64,000 bases of DNA from Trochalopteron elliotii (GCA_024734555.1 JANPWX010000619.1:3036666-3100665); one strand, 5' to 3'. Counted from the first letter of the stretch, positions 13,161 to 26,246 are shown. The notes: generated by a model from the sequence alone, not told the origin. Program-made: numbers and translations.

Positions 13161-15213
13161 ATGAGTGAAATGTGAACTAATGAGAGCTAATTGTCTCACA
13201 TAATAGCAAGGACACAGAATTCTATCAATTAAATTAGTCTCAGTTGAAACAACTATCAGTGTAATAATGTTGATATTATCAACCAAATTAGATGTAATGA
13301 AATAAATGGTATGCTAAAGATCAAGGATACCCATTGGCTTCAACCTCCACCTCCCGCTAACTAGGGAGAGAGCCTCATGACTTTGGGCTCAGTTTGCTTC
13401 AAGTTCTGCCTAATGCACAGCCTGAAATGTGGTTCTGTACTCAGGGCACTGGTAGTGGGGACTTTGTTTTAATTATCACAATTTGCATCTGGCAAGTGGG
13501 GGAAGCCCTCTGGGAGGTTGAGACAGTGAACAAATAATAGTGATATGACAATAAAGACTATTGCTAACTTTGGCATAGCTGTGGGTGAGAGCAGGTGATG
13601 TGCTGGGTGAGAAGTGCTGGCTTGGACACACCAGGTGTTGAGCCTTTTGGGTTTTTTTTGGAAACTACTGCAACTGAACATCTGTATTGTGTGATCAGTA
13701 ACAATCTCATAGTGCTCAAACACTGCTTTCTCTCCCCTTGCTTAGGCCCATTCCTTCCACTTGCTCTCAGGCAAGGCTTCCAAATCTGTTCCAAAGTTGT
13801 TCACAAACAGCTAAATCACATGGGGACTGAATGATGAGAGTTAGGTTTTCAGAGAGATGCTGAGAATACAGCAGCTCCCATTGAGGCTGAAGAAAACACT
13901 GATCATCAGTCTTCCAGCCGCTGAAATTTCTGCTTTGCTCTGCATTGCTGTTTCACCTCTTCATTCTCAGTCTTTCTGATTCTGTGATCTAATTCTTGGG
14001 ACCAAGAGAAGCCCATTAAAAGACAAGTAAATCCATCAGTCGCTCCTGTAACAGGACTTGGGATTACAAGCAACAGGAATTCCCCAAATTAATAGAGAAC
14101 ATTGATCTGGGTTTATGCAATAAGGCAGAAAGGCATTTATTTTATTGTAATGGTCTTGGTAACCTGATCAGTGCCAATTCCTCCTCAGTTAACACCCTAG
14201 AAGCATAACCTGATAAAATAAATAAACCCAATCAGGGCCAGAAATTGAATGTTCAATAGACAAGTGACTTCTTGAAGTTTAAAAAGTGAAAGATCATGAT
14301 GTCCACACTGAGTGTGAGTATTGTTAATGATTCAAAAGTGAAAACTTTGTGATGCAGTGAAAAATTGTCTCTAAAGCCCACTTTCTGCTCTAAGGCCTTT
14401 GGACCATGCTATCATGCAGGAGTTTGAGCTGGTGAGACATGGTAAAATAAGCTCACACACAGAGAGCAGATAAAGGAACTGCAGACACAAGTGGGCAGAT
14501 AAGTCCAAGGTTGGCAAAACAAGAGAAAGCAAATGCATGTAGCTTCAGGAGTAGAGAGGAGAAGTAATGATGAAAAGGTCTATGTGGCCAGACTTACCAC
14601 AGGCAATAGTTTCCACTTACGCAGTGTTCACTCTCCCAACTTGTAGAGCTACTCACAGTCTAAGGCAACAGAAACACAGAAAAAATTCAGGACCACACAT
14701 CTCATAGGTACTACTAAGGTACTACTACTACTTGTGATGTGTACTTATCTGAAAATGCAGCTCAGGAAAGAATTGTAGAGAGACAATGCTCCAGCAAAAC
14801 TGCCAAATTTGGCTGACGGCTTTCATGCCGATCTTGTGAAAATCTGCGACTGGGTAAGAATGCTTAAATTGGCCATTTGTGACTGGATGAAGGGAATTTT
14901 TTTTTTATCCGTGACAAAGAATGTGGATGTAAGAGTGTTACAGCTGAGCCATCTTACTGATACCCCTTTCAAGAAAAATTCATCTCCTTCCATTACATGA
15001 TCACAGGAAGCAAATGCTGAAAATATCACCATGGTACAGAAAGCTTGTGTCAGAGGCACCTAAAACATCCACAGTGCTGAAACCACATCACTGAAAAAAC
15101 ATAATCACCCACTAAATGCGTATTTTATTTATTATTTAGAAAGCACTTGACACCTCTTATCTCAAAAGTTTAGGGGGATGCTGGCAGATTCAACAGCATG
15201 CCACTGAACTCAC
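13161..15213. other. Non-coding DNA, nothing recognised
   Basis: No supported gene. Minus-strand frames at about 13,470-13,790 include a short hydrophobic stretch but lack splice or start support. A small ACT repeat occurs near 14,707-14,732. Confidence 0.5.
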
Positions 15214-15430
15214 CACAGGCCTCTATCATCACTATCAAACCACAGCGTGAAGAACAAATGAGAAGGAATGATTCCATTGGACTGGGCATTAAAAAATGCC
15301 ATTTCAACAGGATTATTAAGTTTACTTTGAACCTCCTGTAAAGAATTTTGAAAGATGGAAGGACCAGGAGTTTCCAGTGGTGTGGCTGTCTTAACTGTTC
15401 TCTGATACATTAATGGCATGATGTTCTGTA
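15214..15430 (-). CDS. Candidate internal coding exon, protein unknown
   Basis: On the minus strand a 217-base segment is open for 71 codons and sits between two good splice signals. The acceptor side has a branch-like CTGAC, no competing AG, and then TCTGTCACTGCAG just upstream of 15430. The donor is CTGTG|GTGAGT at 15214/15213. The in-frame stop formed by reading past the donor lies in the intron. The peptide begins QNIMPLMYQRT, contains PLETPGPSIFQ, and ends LFFTLWFDSDDRGL. It looks like ordinary folded-protein sequence, but I do not recognise the family. The exon starts after one base of a split codon and ends with two, so it cannot be skipped in frame. It does not join in phase directly to the candidate at 22,560-22,815. 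A chance open frame remains possible. Confidence 0.35.
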
Positions 15431-18400
15431 CTGCAGTGACAGATGCAATACAGTCAGTTCTGGAGGTGAGAATGGGCAGCTAACCAGGGACATGAATCGT
15501 CCTGAATATGTTGAAAAAGACAAGCACATACGCTGACGTAAGTCCTAAAGATAAATGCTCATTAGTAGTAGAAATATAGTCAAAGAAAAATGGACTCTCA
15601 AAAACTATCTGACAATCTTTGTATGAATTGCAAAACATTCAGAAAAGAAATTAGGGAAGCACTAAGGGAGTAATAACATAGGGAAGGCTAGTAAACATGA
15701 AGATCAGATAGATGATGGATTGGTGAGATCACAAAGATATGAGTCAAACTAGAGAAGCCTCTGGAAACTGCTACAACATCATCACAGATCATGCTTGAAT
15801 ATGCAGATGTGCTTTCTGAAGTTATAATAATCAGTGATGAATAAATTTCTTAGCTAATTCTCATAATACAGAAGGATGAATGAAGCATTTAAATTGTATA
15901 AATAATTAAATTGTAAATTTAAATTGTAATTTTAAATTGCAAATTTAAAATGTATAAGTAAATATTTAAATTGTAGAATCTTACATGTGATTACCAATGT
16001 TTTTTTTGGTGGACTTTTCAGTTAATTTTTTCCTTCTATTTTTCATTTAGCAAGACTATTATCTTACCTATTTTTTGAGTAGCAATTAATCTCATCCCCC
16101 TCATTTGTTAATAGACTTTCTTTCATATGTACTTCCCCAGCCATAAAAGCCTTTTTAATCCTCCCAAGCTTCTTTTTACCTATTCTGGATTTGATGGTAA
16201 TGCTACACTATGTCCTCGATAATTAGTTATGTTGCTCTAAGAGCAGGTCAGGTAATTAAGCAGGACTTGGAACTCTGGTCTCCCTCTGCACTCTGCTCCT
16301 GAAGACTGGGTTGGATTGTGGCTGTGAGCCTCCAGTCTAACCAATAATTTTGTCTGACAAACCAGAGAGAAAAGCATTTGGGAGATACAGTGACTGATTT
16401 CCCTGCTGATTTGCATGCAGGTGATGGATCCTGTTCTCCATGCCAAACTTTTTGCTGCACAAGAGAGCAACATGCAACACGTAATGTAATACTTTGCTGT
16501 TTCTGGGAGCCTCAGCTTCAACATTTTTAATTTTCTTAGCCTTGAGCTAAACAAGGAAATCTCAATGCTGTGGTGGCCAGCAGCAACACAGGTACTGGCA
16601 AAACATCATGGTCAGGCAGCCTGGGTGGGGAAACAGCATCACATCCTGGTGCATCATCAGTGGAGTAACATCCTTCTACTTCTTTTCTTCACGTGTCAGC
16701 TTTCTCTAATTATGTCTGAATGTTTTAGACTGATTTGCTAAGGAAATGGCCCTTCTAAGATCTCACTGCATATGTGTGTACACATCTCTCTGCCTACATT
16801 TTAGTTATTTCCTTTCTCCCTTTCTCCTCCCTCTGCTCAACAATTTTTCAGCCTATTCTTCAAATCCAATCACACAGAAATAGAGAATCCAAAGATGTTT
16901 TGAACAGGTAGTCCGGAAAGGAAAAGAAATCCTGGGAAATCTCCCTTATTTTGCATCTCTTTATATCAGAAATACTTTATGAAGCCAGTGTTTTGGTTTC
17001 TTTTCTACAGGAACTGTCTGTGGTACAGACACTAACTAACTTAATAGTCACTTTTCCTTAGGGTTCCCTTTTCATCTTATGTTGTTTAGTTTTTAAAATC
17101 AGATACCTTTTTATTTATGTCTTACTGTTCTGTTTTCAGATAGCTTCTGACTGCTGTTTCGTTATTTTTCTCTAAGAATTAACATGTTTTCTTGTTCTAA
17201 GTAATAAAAGTTTGTAACTTAAGAACCTCCTTAATACACGTGTATTGTATTTGTTATCCAACAGAGACAGGGGAGGTCAGGTTTTCTCCATGATGGCTTT
17301 TACAAGCTGGAGAAATAATTATCCTTCCTTGACCCTGTGTGCTTTGTAGTCAGAGCTGTTCTCTCCGGGTTTGCTCAGTGTGTGCCATTCCACATGCTTG
17401 GTGGGGCAGGAAGATGGCCATATGTGGCCAGTAGTCTGCCCTTGCACAAAGTTCATCCTGTTGCACTGTACTGCCATAAAAACCTAAAGCATTGTCCACT
17501 CACCTTGTGAAACTTGCAGGGCAAACTAGTGGTATAGTTAATATGCAGAAGGAAAGAGGAGAAACTAGTTGGATATTTTCTCTATTGTTAATACCAATCA
17601 AAAATGATGGTATAGAAATGTGTCAGAATATTTATCAAAATATAGGATAAAATTCTAGATTATCTTTACTTGGCTCTTCCTACATTTTTGCCTCTATTCT
17701 TCTGTTCTGAATATTCTTGTGAAAAAAGCTCCAGCAGTTATGACATCTGAACATGATGAATTTAATGACCTAAAAATATGCTATTGTCCACAACTGTAAC
17801 TGCTTTCAAGTAACCTTCACATTTGGTTGCTGCTATGTTTTATCATGTATGTTGTGGCTCCTTTTTTCCCCTTCCTTTGCTTTTTTATTGCTTTAAAAAG
17901 ACAACAGAACATGTTGTGAGTTAATGTTTCACTTGTAAAAGGTTATGGATTAAGCTCAGCTGGTTTCTAAGGCTGACACAGGGTTCATGATTAGAAGAAT
18001 GAAAACAAACATGAATTGAAAATGTCACTAACCTTTATCAGGCCTTGAAAATCCCTGAGCCTGCATGACAGGAGGCTTTCCTGTTTTCAACAGGATAAAA
18101 AAAGATTGAAACAAAACAGCACGGATCTTGGCTATTTACATCTTTTAATGAATGCTCTTCACGTTTGGGTCCCTTTGTCAATCTCCCAGTTTTCAAGGGT
18201 TTAGCTGTGAAAAGTGCGGATGGTATCACATACTCTTATAAACCATGGAGTAGACATCTGTCTAGGATGCTTTTCCCTCCAAATTATGCTGTGTGTAAAG
18301 GACCACATTTTAAGCTTCATTTACGACTATGCATGTATAAGGTAGCCAATTATCCAGTCTGAGTGTTCAGCAGCAGAAAAGCTGAGTAAAACTGTCTCTA

Positions 18401-20560
18401 CATAATGCAGCCAATTTTATTTTAATAAAGTAGATCAGAGGAAAAAAAATATAAACTCTAGATGATAGTGTAGTTTGAACATTTAAACTGTTTATTGAAA
18501 AAAACCACAACCAGCCTATTCACTTTAAAAGTAATGAGTTCTTGCTCTGGTTGCTGTGGTAGAAGATGCCCTGTATTTGCAAGGATAAGAGGAACACAAA
18601 GCCAACACCAGCTGGCCAGAGTGGAAACCAAAAAAGCAATTGATCTGGGATCCTTTGTTCTGTCAAGAGCACAGATCCAGGTCGAATACCTTAGATCTGC
18701 AAACTGAAGGAGACCATTGCATGGTATGACTGTCCTTCTTTGGTACTAAGTCTTCCATGCATTAGGGAAGAGTCGAGCAACATGTTTGCCCTTACAGACC
18801 CAGATATTCCCTGCTTTCTTACTACCTTACACTGCTCAGCTGACTTTTTTCAGTCAAATCACCGAAAATGCAAAAGAATTATCAAATGTTTTTTCATCTA
18901 AGAAGTAACGAAGGTATATGTTTCCCTTAATTTTAATTTTTTCTAGCTGTCTCTTTTAAAAACAGCTGCACCATTGCTTCACTGATTTCATAGGTAACCT
19001 GAGAAAATACTTTATGGAGGAAGAACACCAGGGGATCCTGCAGCCAAATCTATTTCCGTCTCCTGATCTATAAATGTCTGGTGGATATGGAACTTTTGCC
19101 TCACAAAATCTCATTTACCTTTTTCACAAAGTGAAGTGAGGCAATATAGACCCACGCTTAGTACATAATTATTTAACATATCCTACTATTTCATGCTGCT
19201 ACTCTGACCTGTAACTGAGATTTAATGAAGTGCTTTGGCAGAGAATTAATATTAGGGGGAACATAAACCTGCAATTTTTTAGTCTCACTTCATCCAATTA
19301 TAGCTTGTTCTTACATTACATAATCTATTTTACAGTTTTTGGTGTAGAGGCAAGAGTGAGATCTTACACTATTTAATGAGGTCTAGGGTTTTTTATCTCT
19401 AGCTATTTTAGACTTTTGCAAATACTGAGGGAAGTAATATTTGATAAAATTTCCTATGGATTCTTAATAATTTAGAACCCTAATCCACAGCTTCAAAATC
19501 AGCTGAGGCCTCAGTTTCTGAAGGTACGTGGACATGTTAGTTTTATTTATTGAAAGTCATAATTTGTATTATGAAAGTCATCATTCAGTCAGATTGAGTT
19601 AACTGAAAATAAAATAAATGGCTCAAAAAATAGACTTTTGGTTCCTTAAACAGTTGAGCTGAGACTGATCAAGAAGGATTTGCAAGGCAGCATCCAATTT
19701 CCAAGTGTCTTGCCACACACTGAATATACATCAACAATCTCACATCCTCTGGATGAAAAAATTAGGGAGCAGGGTGAAGAGCAATCATAATTATCTGTGG
19801 GAAGAAATATCAAGGAGCATTAGGGACATGACTGACAAATGAGTATCATGCCTTGCCAGTTACTGAATTGCCTCTCTGTCCCCTGTCCCAAGTCATCTTG
19901 GAGAACAGGAACATGTGTCTCTATAACCTTGTAAATCCACAATTACGTGTGAAGGGTGAGGCATGTCTCTGATGTGCTTCTGCAGAACAGGGCAGTTTGA
20001 TGCAGTTCAATGGTTAAGATACTCACATGGAACACAAAAATACAGAAATCTAAGGGAGATTTGACCCTGATCCCAAGAAAACACTTGTGATACTACTACT
20101 ACTACTACTGGCTGCGAAAAGAAGGGTTGGATTGAGGGAATGGCCACACTTCATCTGAGGTTAGACATCCTGGGAATATGTCTGACACCTCAGCTCCTGA
20201 AGGTGAGGTAGGTGGTAGAAAACCTGTTTTGGGAATGTCAGTGCATTTAGATGTGAGATAGACATCAAATTTCTGAGGACTTTCAGGACCATGAGCACTT
20301 CTGCTCATTCTCTGTGCAGAAACTCAGTCTCCTAGGAGGTTTCTCTTGTGGAAACTTGCAGTTTTGAGGATTTGAATTTTGTATTTTTGATTTGGGTTCT
20401 TTAAGTGGTATCAAGATCCTGCATAGTCCTCTTGAATCTAATTTATGGAGGCAATTTTTTAAAGATACGTAGAGTGTAAAAGCACATGGAAGCACTTTAC
20501 TTTTGTAAAAAAAGGTGCATGGGCAATTCACTTGTCTTGGGGTGACATGATGTTTGTATC
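15431..20560. other. Non-coding DNA, nothing recognised
   Basis: Mostly plain AT-rich sequence. An imperfect AT-rich repeat of TTAAATTGTA-type words lies at about 15,885-15,980. A TAC trinucleotide run is at 20,091-20,109. No gene or confident interspersed repeat is seen. Confidence 0.55.
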
Positions 20561-20687
20561 CCAATCGTCTGATAAGCCTGGGAGCTGGGGGGAGGGGAGA
20601 GCGCGCAGTTTGTTTTTAGAAACTGTCCTCCACCGTCTGGCCTTGAGAGTCGAATTCAACACACAAGGAGAGTTTTTTTTCTTCCAG

Positions 20688-20992
20688 TAGTTAGTTAGCT
20701 AGCGTAGATAGCAGCAGGAGGAGACGCTTTGCTTTCTTTTTTTCCTTCTCCTCCTGTTTTTTTTTCTTTTTTACTTTCCTGGTATTTTTTTTTCCTTTTT
20801 TCGCCTTTCTTTGGAACTGTTAAAAATCTCTCTGGACTGAGGACCCGGGGGAGCGCCGTGGGGGCTGCATCTGGAACCCACCAAGACCTGCACAGCAACG
20901 TTCCCCAGCACCGGAGGCTCTGAAACAGAGCAACCACCTACAGGACGGACTTCTTTCCTAAATCTGTCATCTCTGCAGAGTGGCATCATCAG
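20688..20992 (+). other. Candidate non-coding (5' UTR) exon
   Basis: A T-rich acceptor-like tract (TTTTTTTTCTTCCAG) ends at 20687. A donor-like CATCAG|GTATTG follows 20992. Between them are about 305 bases with two long pyrimidine tracts and then a GC-richer stretch with several CpGs. No long open frame begins here, so the segment would be untranslated leader. A GC-richer stretch just upstream (about 20,577-20,660, with GGGGGGAGGGGAGAGCGCGC) suggests a promoter, in which case the exon would start there and the acceptor would be incidental. I do not recognise the gene. Confidence 0.35.
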
Positions 20993-21256
20993 GTATTGTT
21001 CAATTCATTGTGCCAGGGAGTGCTTTGCCTGTTTAATAAACAGGGTTCTTTCCATTTCTCTTGGAGGAGGTTTTGTTTTTTTTTTCCGAACCGGTTGGGG
21101 GGAGGGGAGGGAGTGCCCCCTTAAGGAGGTTTCCTCCCAGGTTTGCCCTACACCAGGACATCACTTTATTTTGATACTATTTGTACAGGACATGTACAGA
21201 TTTTCAGCATAAATGAGTTGGAATTAGACTCTTGGGCTCTTCAGTACCTTTATCTG

Positions 21257-21300
<44 letters not shown>

Positions 21301-22559
21301 CTTGCCCTAATATATTTTTAGACACTGAATATATATGAAATTAACCATAAAATCCCAATGGACCAAGGCTTCAAAGGCACTTATGGATCTTTGTATATTT
21401 TTAAAGTCATTTTACTGCTGCATTACCTGCCATGTGGTAATAGAAATGTGGAAAATAAAAGAGAAAGTGATGGCATTTTCATTTTGTTTTCAGCTATAAT
21501 AGTTAAAATCACATACTATTTCTCTGCAAAAAAAGAGAAAAGAACCACACTGAGAAATGTAACATTGTTTAGTTTAATTTGATAAGCTCTTGAGAGCAGT
21601 TTCACTTAATGTGTGGTGCTGTATAATGTCTTGATTTAGTCTGGACTGTGGGAGAGTGAAGCATGAACTCAGGCATAACTCAGTGACCATTGTTTTCAGT
21701 GTAGAAAATACATGGGCACACCTGATTTATAACCAAAGTAGGGAGCTAGTGACACTTGGCATGTGGAAATTACTGTTCAGCTTGTTGCCAGTTTCTGCTA
21801 AACTTTCCCAATGTGCTTTTGTCTTGGTCCGAGCACTTTTGACTGTTCAAGGAGAAAGGTTTCCTTCAGCAGAGAACCAAACCAACTGTTTAAAGGGTGT
21901 TTTTTCCCTAATAAAACTTTACAGCACTTTTATGTGAATTTAGTGTTTGTGAAAGGCCCTGCACTGACAGCCCAAGGAACAGAGGCCCTAAGTTTGTTCA
22001 CAGTCCCTGTGCAGTGCAGACAGGGGTCGTAGCAGTATTCCTGCCCTTCCGTACTCACACATGTTCTTCAAAGCCCAAACATGATTACCTGTGGTGGATA
22101 AAAGACTGATGTCGTCTCTGATGGTCTTCTGTTATTTGATTTTCATCTGAGACTGCCACAGGACTGTGGCCAGATTCTAGCTGGGGAGAGGTTTTATGGT
22201 ATGGATGCCTGCACGTAACCTTCCTCTTCACAAGGTATACAATAACTTCTACCAGGTAGTTTTCTTTTATTTTAAACCAGTTGGATTTGCACCAGTAATC
22301 TCTAGTGAGAGAAGCATCTTCCATTTAATCCAGCTCTTTAGCTCAGCTGAAATGTGATGATTAAAATAGTGGAGGAAATGCCCTTACATAATAGAATTAG
22401 AATAGAAATGCTTACGTTGGCATCATCGACAGCAGTTCTAACACATGTAAAGGCAAATTTGTATTAAAACTGGTGTGCACCTCAGAAGCTGCATGCAGCG
22501 TGTTCAAAGGCTGTAACTCCAGACAGCAAAAATGTTAGAGACAAGGAGCTCTGTCAGGA
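20993..22559. other. Non-coding DNA downstream of the leader-exon candidate
   Basis: This would be first-intron sequence if the exon candidate to the left is real. A microsatellite is listed separately. On the minus strand, TTTATT at 22266-22271 reads AATAAA, about 290 bases beyond the stop of the minus-strand candidate at 22,560, and could serve as its poly(A) signal. Plus-strand frames at 21,656-22,032 look like chance. Confidence 0.45.
21251..21301. repeat. TATC tetranucleotide microsatellite
   Basis: About twelve units of TATC, with one early TGTC interruption. Tetranucleotide arrays of this length are normally polymorphic in length. Confidence 0.97.
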
Positions 22560-22815
22560 TTACTTGGCCTGCACATACACTGAGGCCTTGTGTTTGACAT
22601 GCACACCCTCTTGCATTAGCTGGATAGGCTGTCCCACTGGAGCACCAACCTGATCTGAGGACATCACATCACCCATATCCTCCAAAGTGAGAGGAGGTTG
22701 GCTGCTGTACATTGAGTAGCCCAATGCTGGGAGTGATGTCAAGGGATGGGGGAAAAAGACATTGCCACCACCATAAGGTGAGGGAGGGTGTGGGGGACCA
22801 AGCAGACCCAACAAC
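22560..22815 (-). CDS. Candidate terminal coding exon, protein unknown
   Basis: On the minus strand an acceptor with a pyrimidine tract (CCTCTTTTCTTGCTGAACCCAG) ends at 22816. It is followed by one base of a split codon, 84 open codons and a TAA stop at 22562-22560. The start residue usually assigned by ORF tools here is a TTG, not a true start, which supports reading it as an exon rather than a whole gene. The peptide is proline- and glycine-rich at first (LLGPPHPPSPYGGG), then has LTLEDMGDVMSSDQVG, and ends HVKHKASVYVQAK. Codon choice looks like normal vertebrate coding sequence. AATAAA on the same strand lies about 290 bases downstream. I do not recognise the family. A fragment of a retrogene or transposon protein is an alternative. 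Confidence 0.42.
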
Positions 22816-22816
22816 C

Positions 22817-25310
22817 TGGGTTCAGCAAGAAAAGAGGTTCAAGAATTTTGGGCAGTCTTAGGCAAGAATATCAGTATGAAGGTGGTTCAGCAAAGACATG
22901 GTACCTCTAGGTATAAAAATTAGCACAACTCTGAGTATCTACAACACTTTCTTTGCAGATATTTTGAAGGTTTAAGCATTTTTCAATGCGTATGATGTCA
23001 ATTATGGCTGAGTTTTGTGGACTGCTTTTAGCAAGTTAAGAGAAGAAATTGTGGCATTTTTGACTTAATTTTGTCTTCTTGTTGAGAATTTTTGAAGTTA
23101 CATGAATTATGATCTGTGAAAGAGTCATGGTGAGGTAATTAACATTTTCATCGAGGCTTTAAAATACAGGAGGAATGAAACACTTAGGCATGGAAAATGC
23201 ACTTCTCCTGGTCTGGCATTGGTATTTACTGGAGCTCAGAGGAATACTTTCTAGGGAAAAAATCCCCTAAACCTCCTGTTATTTGTGTGAGTAATATAAA
23301 GATTACTGTTTCTCTTGAGGAACTGTCCCATTGTGACCTGAGATTAAATGCCTCACTTCATATTTTCCTGGCGATTCAACTGTGAGGGACTTGACTCTTC
23401 ATTACTAATTTCCCTTAAAGAATCATTTAAAACTATTAAACCTCAATTAATTTGAGGTTGGATGCAGTACAACTGACTATGTTTAGAATTAAATGCAACA
23501 ATTCAATGATAAAGAACTTATTTTACAACAGTATTGTATTTTGTGATGATGCCATTTCAAGGTATACATAAAAATATGGCCGAATATTTCCTTATTTTCT
23601 TCTGTGCTTTACTTGTACTTCTGAAAGACCTATTGGAATCTTGTAATAATTTTTATGCTTATTTTTGCATATATTGAGAACTGGGAGAAGAAGAGTTTGA
23701 GGGAATTAGTGTGAGTCACATGCCCACCAAAATCCCACTCACAGAGTATCCTTCCTAGACGGCACTGAAATTTCAGTGTGTTTCCAAGCTGTGATTTGTC
23801 TTAGACAAGCTTATTTCAGTGCATTTAATCTTATGGTTTCCTCCAAATGCTTTGTACACAGTACCTACATATGTTTTCTCATTTAGAAAATCTTGCTGGC
23901 AAGTTATTTCAAGTGATTCTGTTCATGATCCACAGCAGGATTACTATAGATTGATGCGTGATGGTGTCTTGGATTCCTGGTGGAACATCATTTAGGGCAT
24001 GAACCTGCACACACACACAGTACTGAGAGGATAATTGTATTTGGTTTAACAACACTAATTTATTGAAATAGGCTCATTATCTGGCCTATTATTTACAACC
24101 TGAGTTCGATGTGTTCTTTTCTCTCTCCTCCCTCTCCCTTGCACCCTCTTTTTCTCCTTCTCATCCCCTCATCCCTGCCCTCTTTTCATGTGTCTCCCCG
24201 TGAAATCATGGAAAAGTGGCAGAAGCCTGAGCTACCATCGTTGCTGCAGTTTGAATGATGGCTACAGGCAAATAACACTCCCTCAGCTTTGTATAGCATC
24301 ATCAGTGACTTTTGAGGCCTCTGTGCCATGCATTGTCCTTGGGACAGTGTCACTGAGACGACAGAGGACTCTATAAATCTGGGCCACCTAAAAATAGGGC
24401 AGCTCCTCAGTGACTAAGCTCTCACTGTGCTTTGCTCCCCATAAGGGATGCTTAGATGTGTTGGGGCCAGCAAAAACTCTCCTGTGCACTACTTAGTCTC
24501 AAAATAGAGCTTATGCTGCATATAAGTGGCTCCAAAGACTTATTCTGGCCCTCTATGCTGGAATGACTGTTGTGCAGCACGTGTGCAATGGCTGCGTCCT
24601 GGTGACGAGTGGTGTCATCTGATGCTAAATGACAAGGGAGCAAACCAAACACAGGAAGGTCTTTGCTTGCTGCAACAGCTGCTCCTGCTGCTAATTGATG
24701 CTGTGTATCTGTGGCATCATCCCAGTGCTTATTTTAGGCTGTTTCCAGCTGTGAAGGTTTTTGTCTCACAGCTAGTGGTATCTGTGCAGCTGGCAGAGTG
24801 AGGTAAAAATAAACACAACTAATTCAGCAAAGCAATGAGAAAAATGTACAAAGAAATACAAAAATAATGTAAGTCAAGGTTATTTGGGAGAGACATCTGA
24901 ATGTGAGTGGAGAGTGACTGATCTGGCATGGAAAAGGGTTAATCACCTGCCTGTGACTATCAAGAAAACTGGAAGATTTTAATGTGAATTTCGGACTTAT
25001 TAAATTTGTTGGATGACTAAATTTTCCAAAGACCAAGCTCTGATAACACTATTCACAGTTCCTCTACAACGGCCTACACATATGCTTAAACATTTACTGT
25101 GAGGGAGGCATTTTGAAGAACGAGAATATACTTATTCATCTACTATTTTCATTAACTCCTTGCCTCTTTCCTGAGTAATAGTTAAGCAACTACTGCTAAT
25201 TAGAGGCCTTTCTTGTTCCTCTTTTAATTAGGATAGTTCCCCTTAAGAAATAAAATTTGTATCATCAAACTCACTTCTCCCCTTTTCCCACCTCTCTTCC
25301 AATAACACCC
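22817..25310. other. Non-coding DNA, nothing firm
   Basis: No supported gene. A long pyrimidine-rich tract lies at about 24,115-24,205. The block 24,200-24,420 that follows has balanced composition and could be conserved regulatory DNA, but this is only an impression. Confidence 0.45.
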
Positions 25311-25330
25311 AAGGTAAAACAGCATTAAGG

Positions 25331-25392
25331 ATGGCTGCAAAGACAATATGCAGATATATAGACCCTAACCACCTGCTGCCCTTATTTGCAAG
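25331..25392 (+). CDS. Weak candidate: first coding exon with start codon
   Basis: ATG at 25331 has a strong start context (AAGGATGG). Twenty open codons (MAAKTICRYIDPNHLLPLFA) follow, then the donor GCAAG|GTAAGA at 25392/25393. A pyrimidine-rich stretch at about 25,270-25,310 could act as an acceptor (CCCAAG at 25313 or AACAG at 25322). The exon ends with two bases of a codon, which does not match the phase needed by the candidate at 26,156, so at least one further exon would be needed between them. The evidence is short-range signals only and chance is quite possible. Confidence 0.18.
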
Positions 25393-26155
25393 GTAAGACA
25401 AAACCAACTGGTCTGAAGGTCTTGTCCTGCAGCTGAATATCTAACCTGTTTGAAATCAGCCTGTATCTAGGCAATTTTAGAGGAAAAAATATCAAAGTGG
25501 TTTTCCCACTAATTCTCTATAATACTTAGATGTTCTGACTGTTGTAGTCTGACTTGGCATTGGAAAATTGCAATGAAAAGGGAAAATCTGCTCCCTGGAT
25601 ATTCTGTTTATGTGCCTCTAATTATCTTATCTGCTTGTCAAAACAGCTATAAATATGTGTAACCACAATTATTTCAGATCTCATTAAACATCTGAATGTA
25701 TGTAGTTCTGGAAATTTGTCTTGAACTTTAGTAGACAAGAAACATAAATACTTATACATTTATTCCGAATATTCATTTCCTGGTTTAAGTTTCAGCTAAA
25801 TCTAGGGAGTTTTGCTCCTAAAAACAGAATTTGATTGAATTTTTTACAGTAAGTTTTTCCACAGATATTTGTATTTTTAAAAAATGCTTGGAGTTGACTA
25901 TTGTTTTGTGGAAAATGTAGGTAATATGTTTGTTAATGACAAAACCATCATGTAGTTTCATTAACTTAGGAAACAAATTCTAATTTTCTAGAGGGAAATA
26001 TATCAACTAATGTTTTGTCACGGAATTATGGATATACCACCACAAGCAGTACATCAGTTTCATGGGTAGGAAGCCTGCTCTAGCAGTGCCAGATTATAGC
26101 CTGAAAATGCTGACCTCTGCTCATGGTAAATATGTAACAAATTTCTTCTTGCCAG

Positions 26156-26246
26156 AACTGAGGGAACTGGCATTCCTAGGTCAGTCACATTACCTGGAAT
26201 GCAAATGTGTTCTACTTACAGTAGCGAGACATGAACTAACAGAAAG
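26156..26246 (+). CDS. Weak candidate: small internal coding exon
   Basis: A good acceptor (TTTCTTCTTGCCAG) ends at 26155. The 91 bases that follow are open (peptide LRELAFLGQSHYLECKCVLL then TVARHELTE), and a modest donor AAAG|GTAAAA is at 26246. It ends with two bases of a codon, in phase with the candidate terminal exon at 27,441, where AG joins T to make Ser. The phase agreement has a one-in-three chance of arising by accident. No family is recognised. Confidence 0.2.

Noticed and set aside
21811..22032. Plus-strand frame after a TTTACAG acceptor-like site
   Set aside because: The site is preceded by AATAAA, no donor follows, and the frame ends quickly. Judged chance.
22085..22324. 79-codon minus-strand frame ending at a CAG|GTAATC donor
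   Set aside because: An in-frame stop directly precedes its ATG, and the acceptor upstream opens a different frame. It lies where the 3' UTR of the 22,560 candidate would be.
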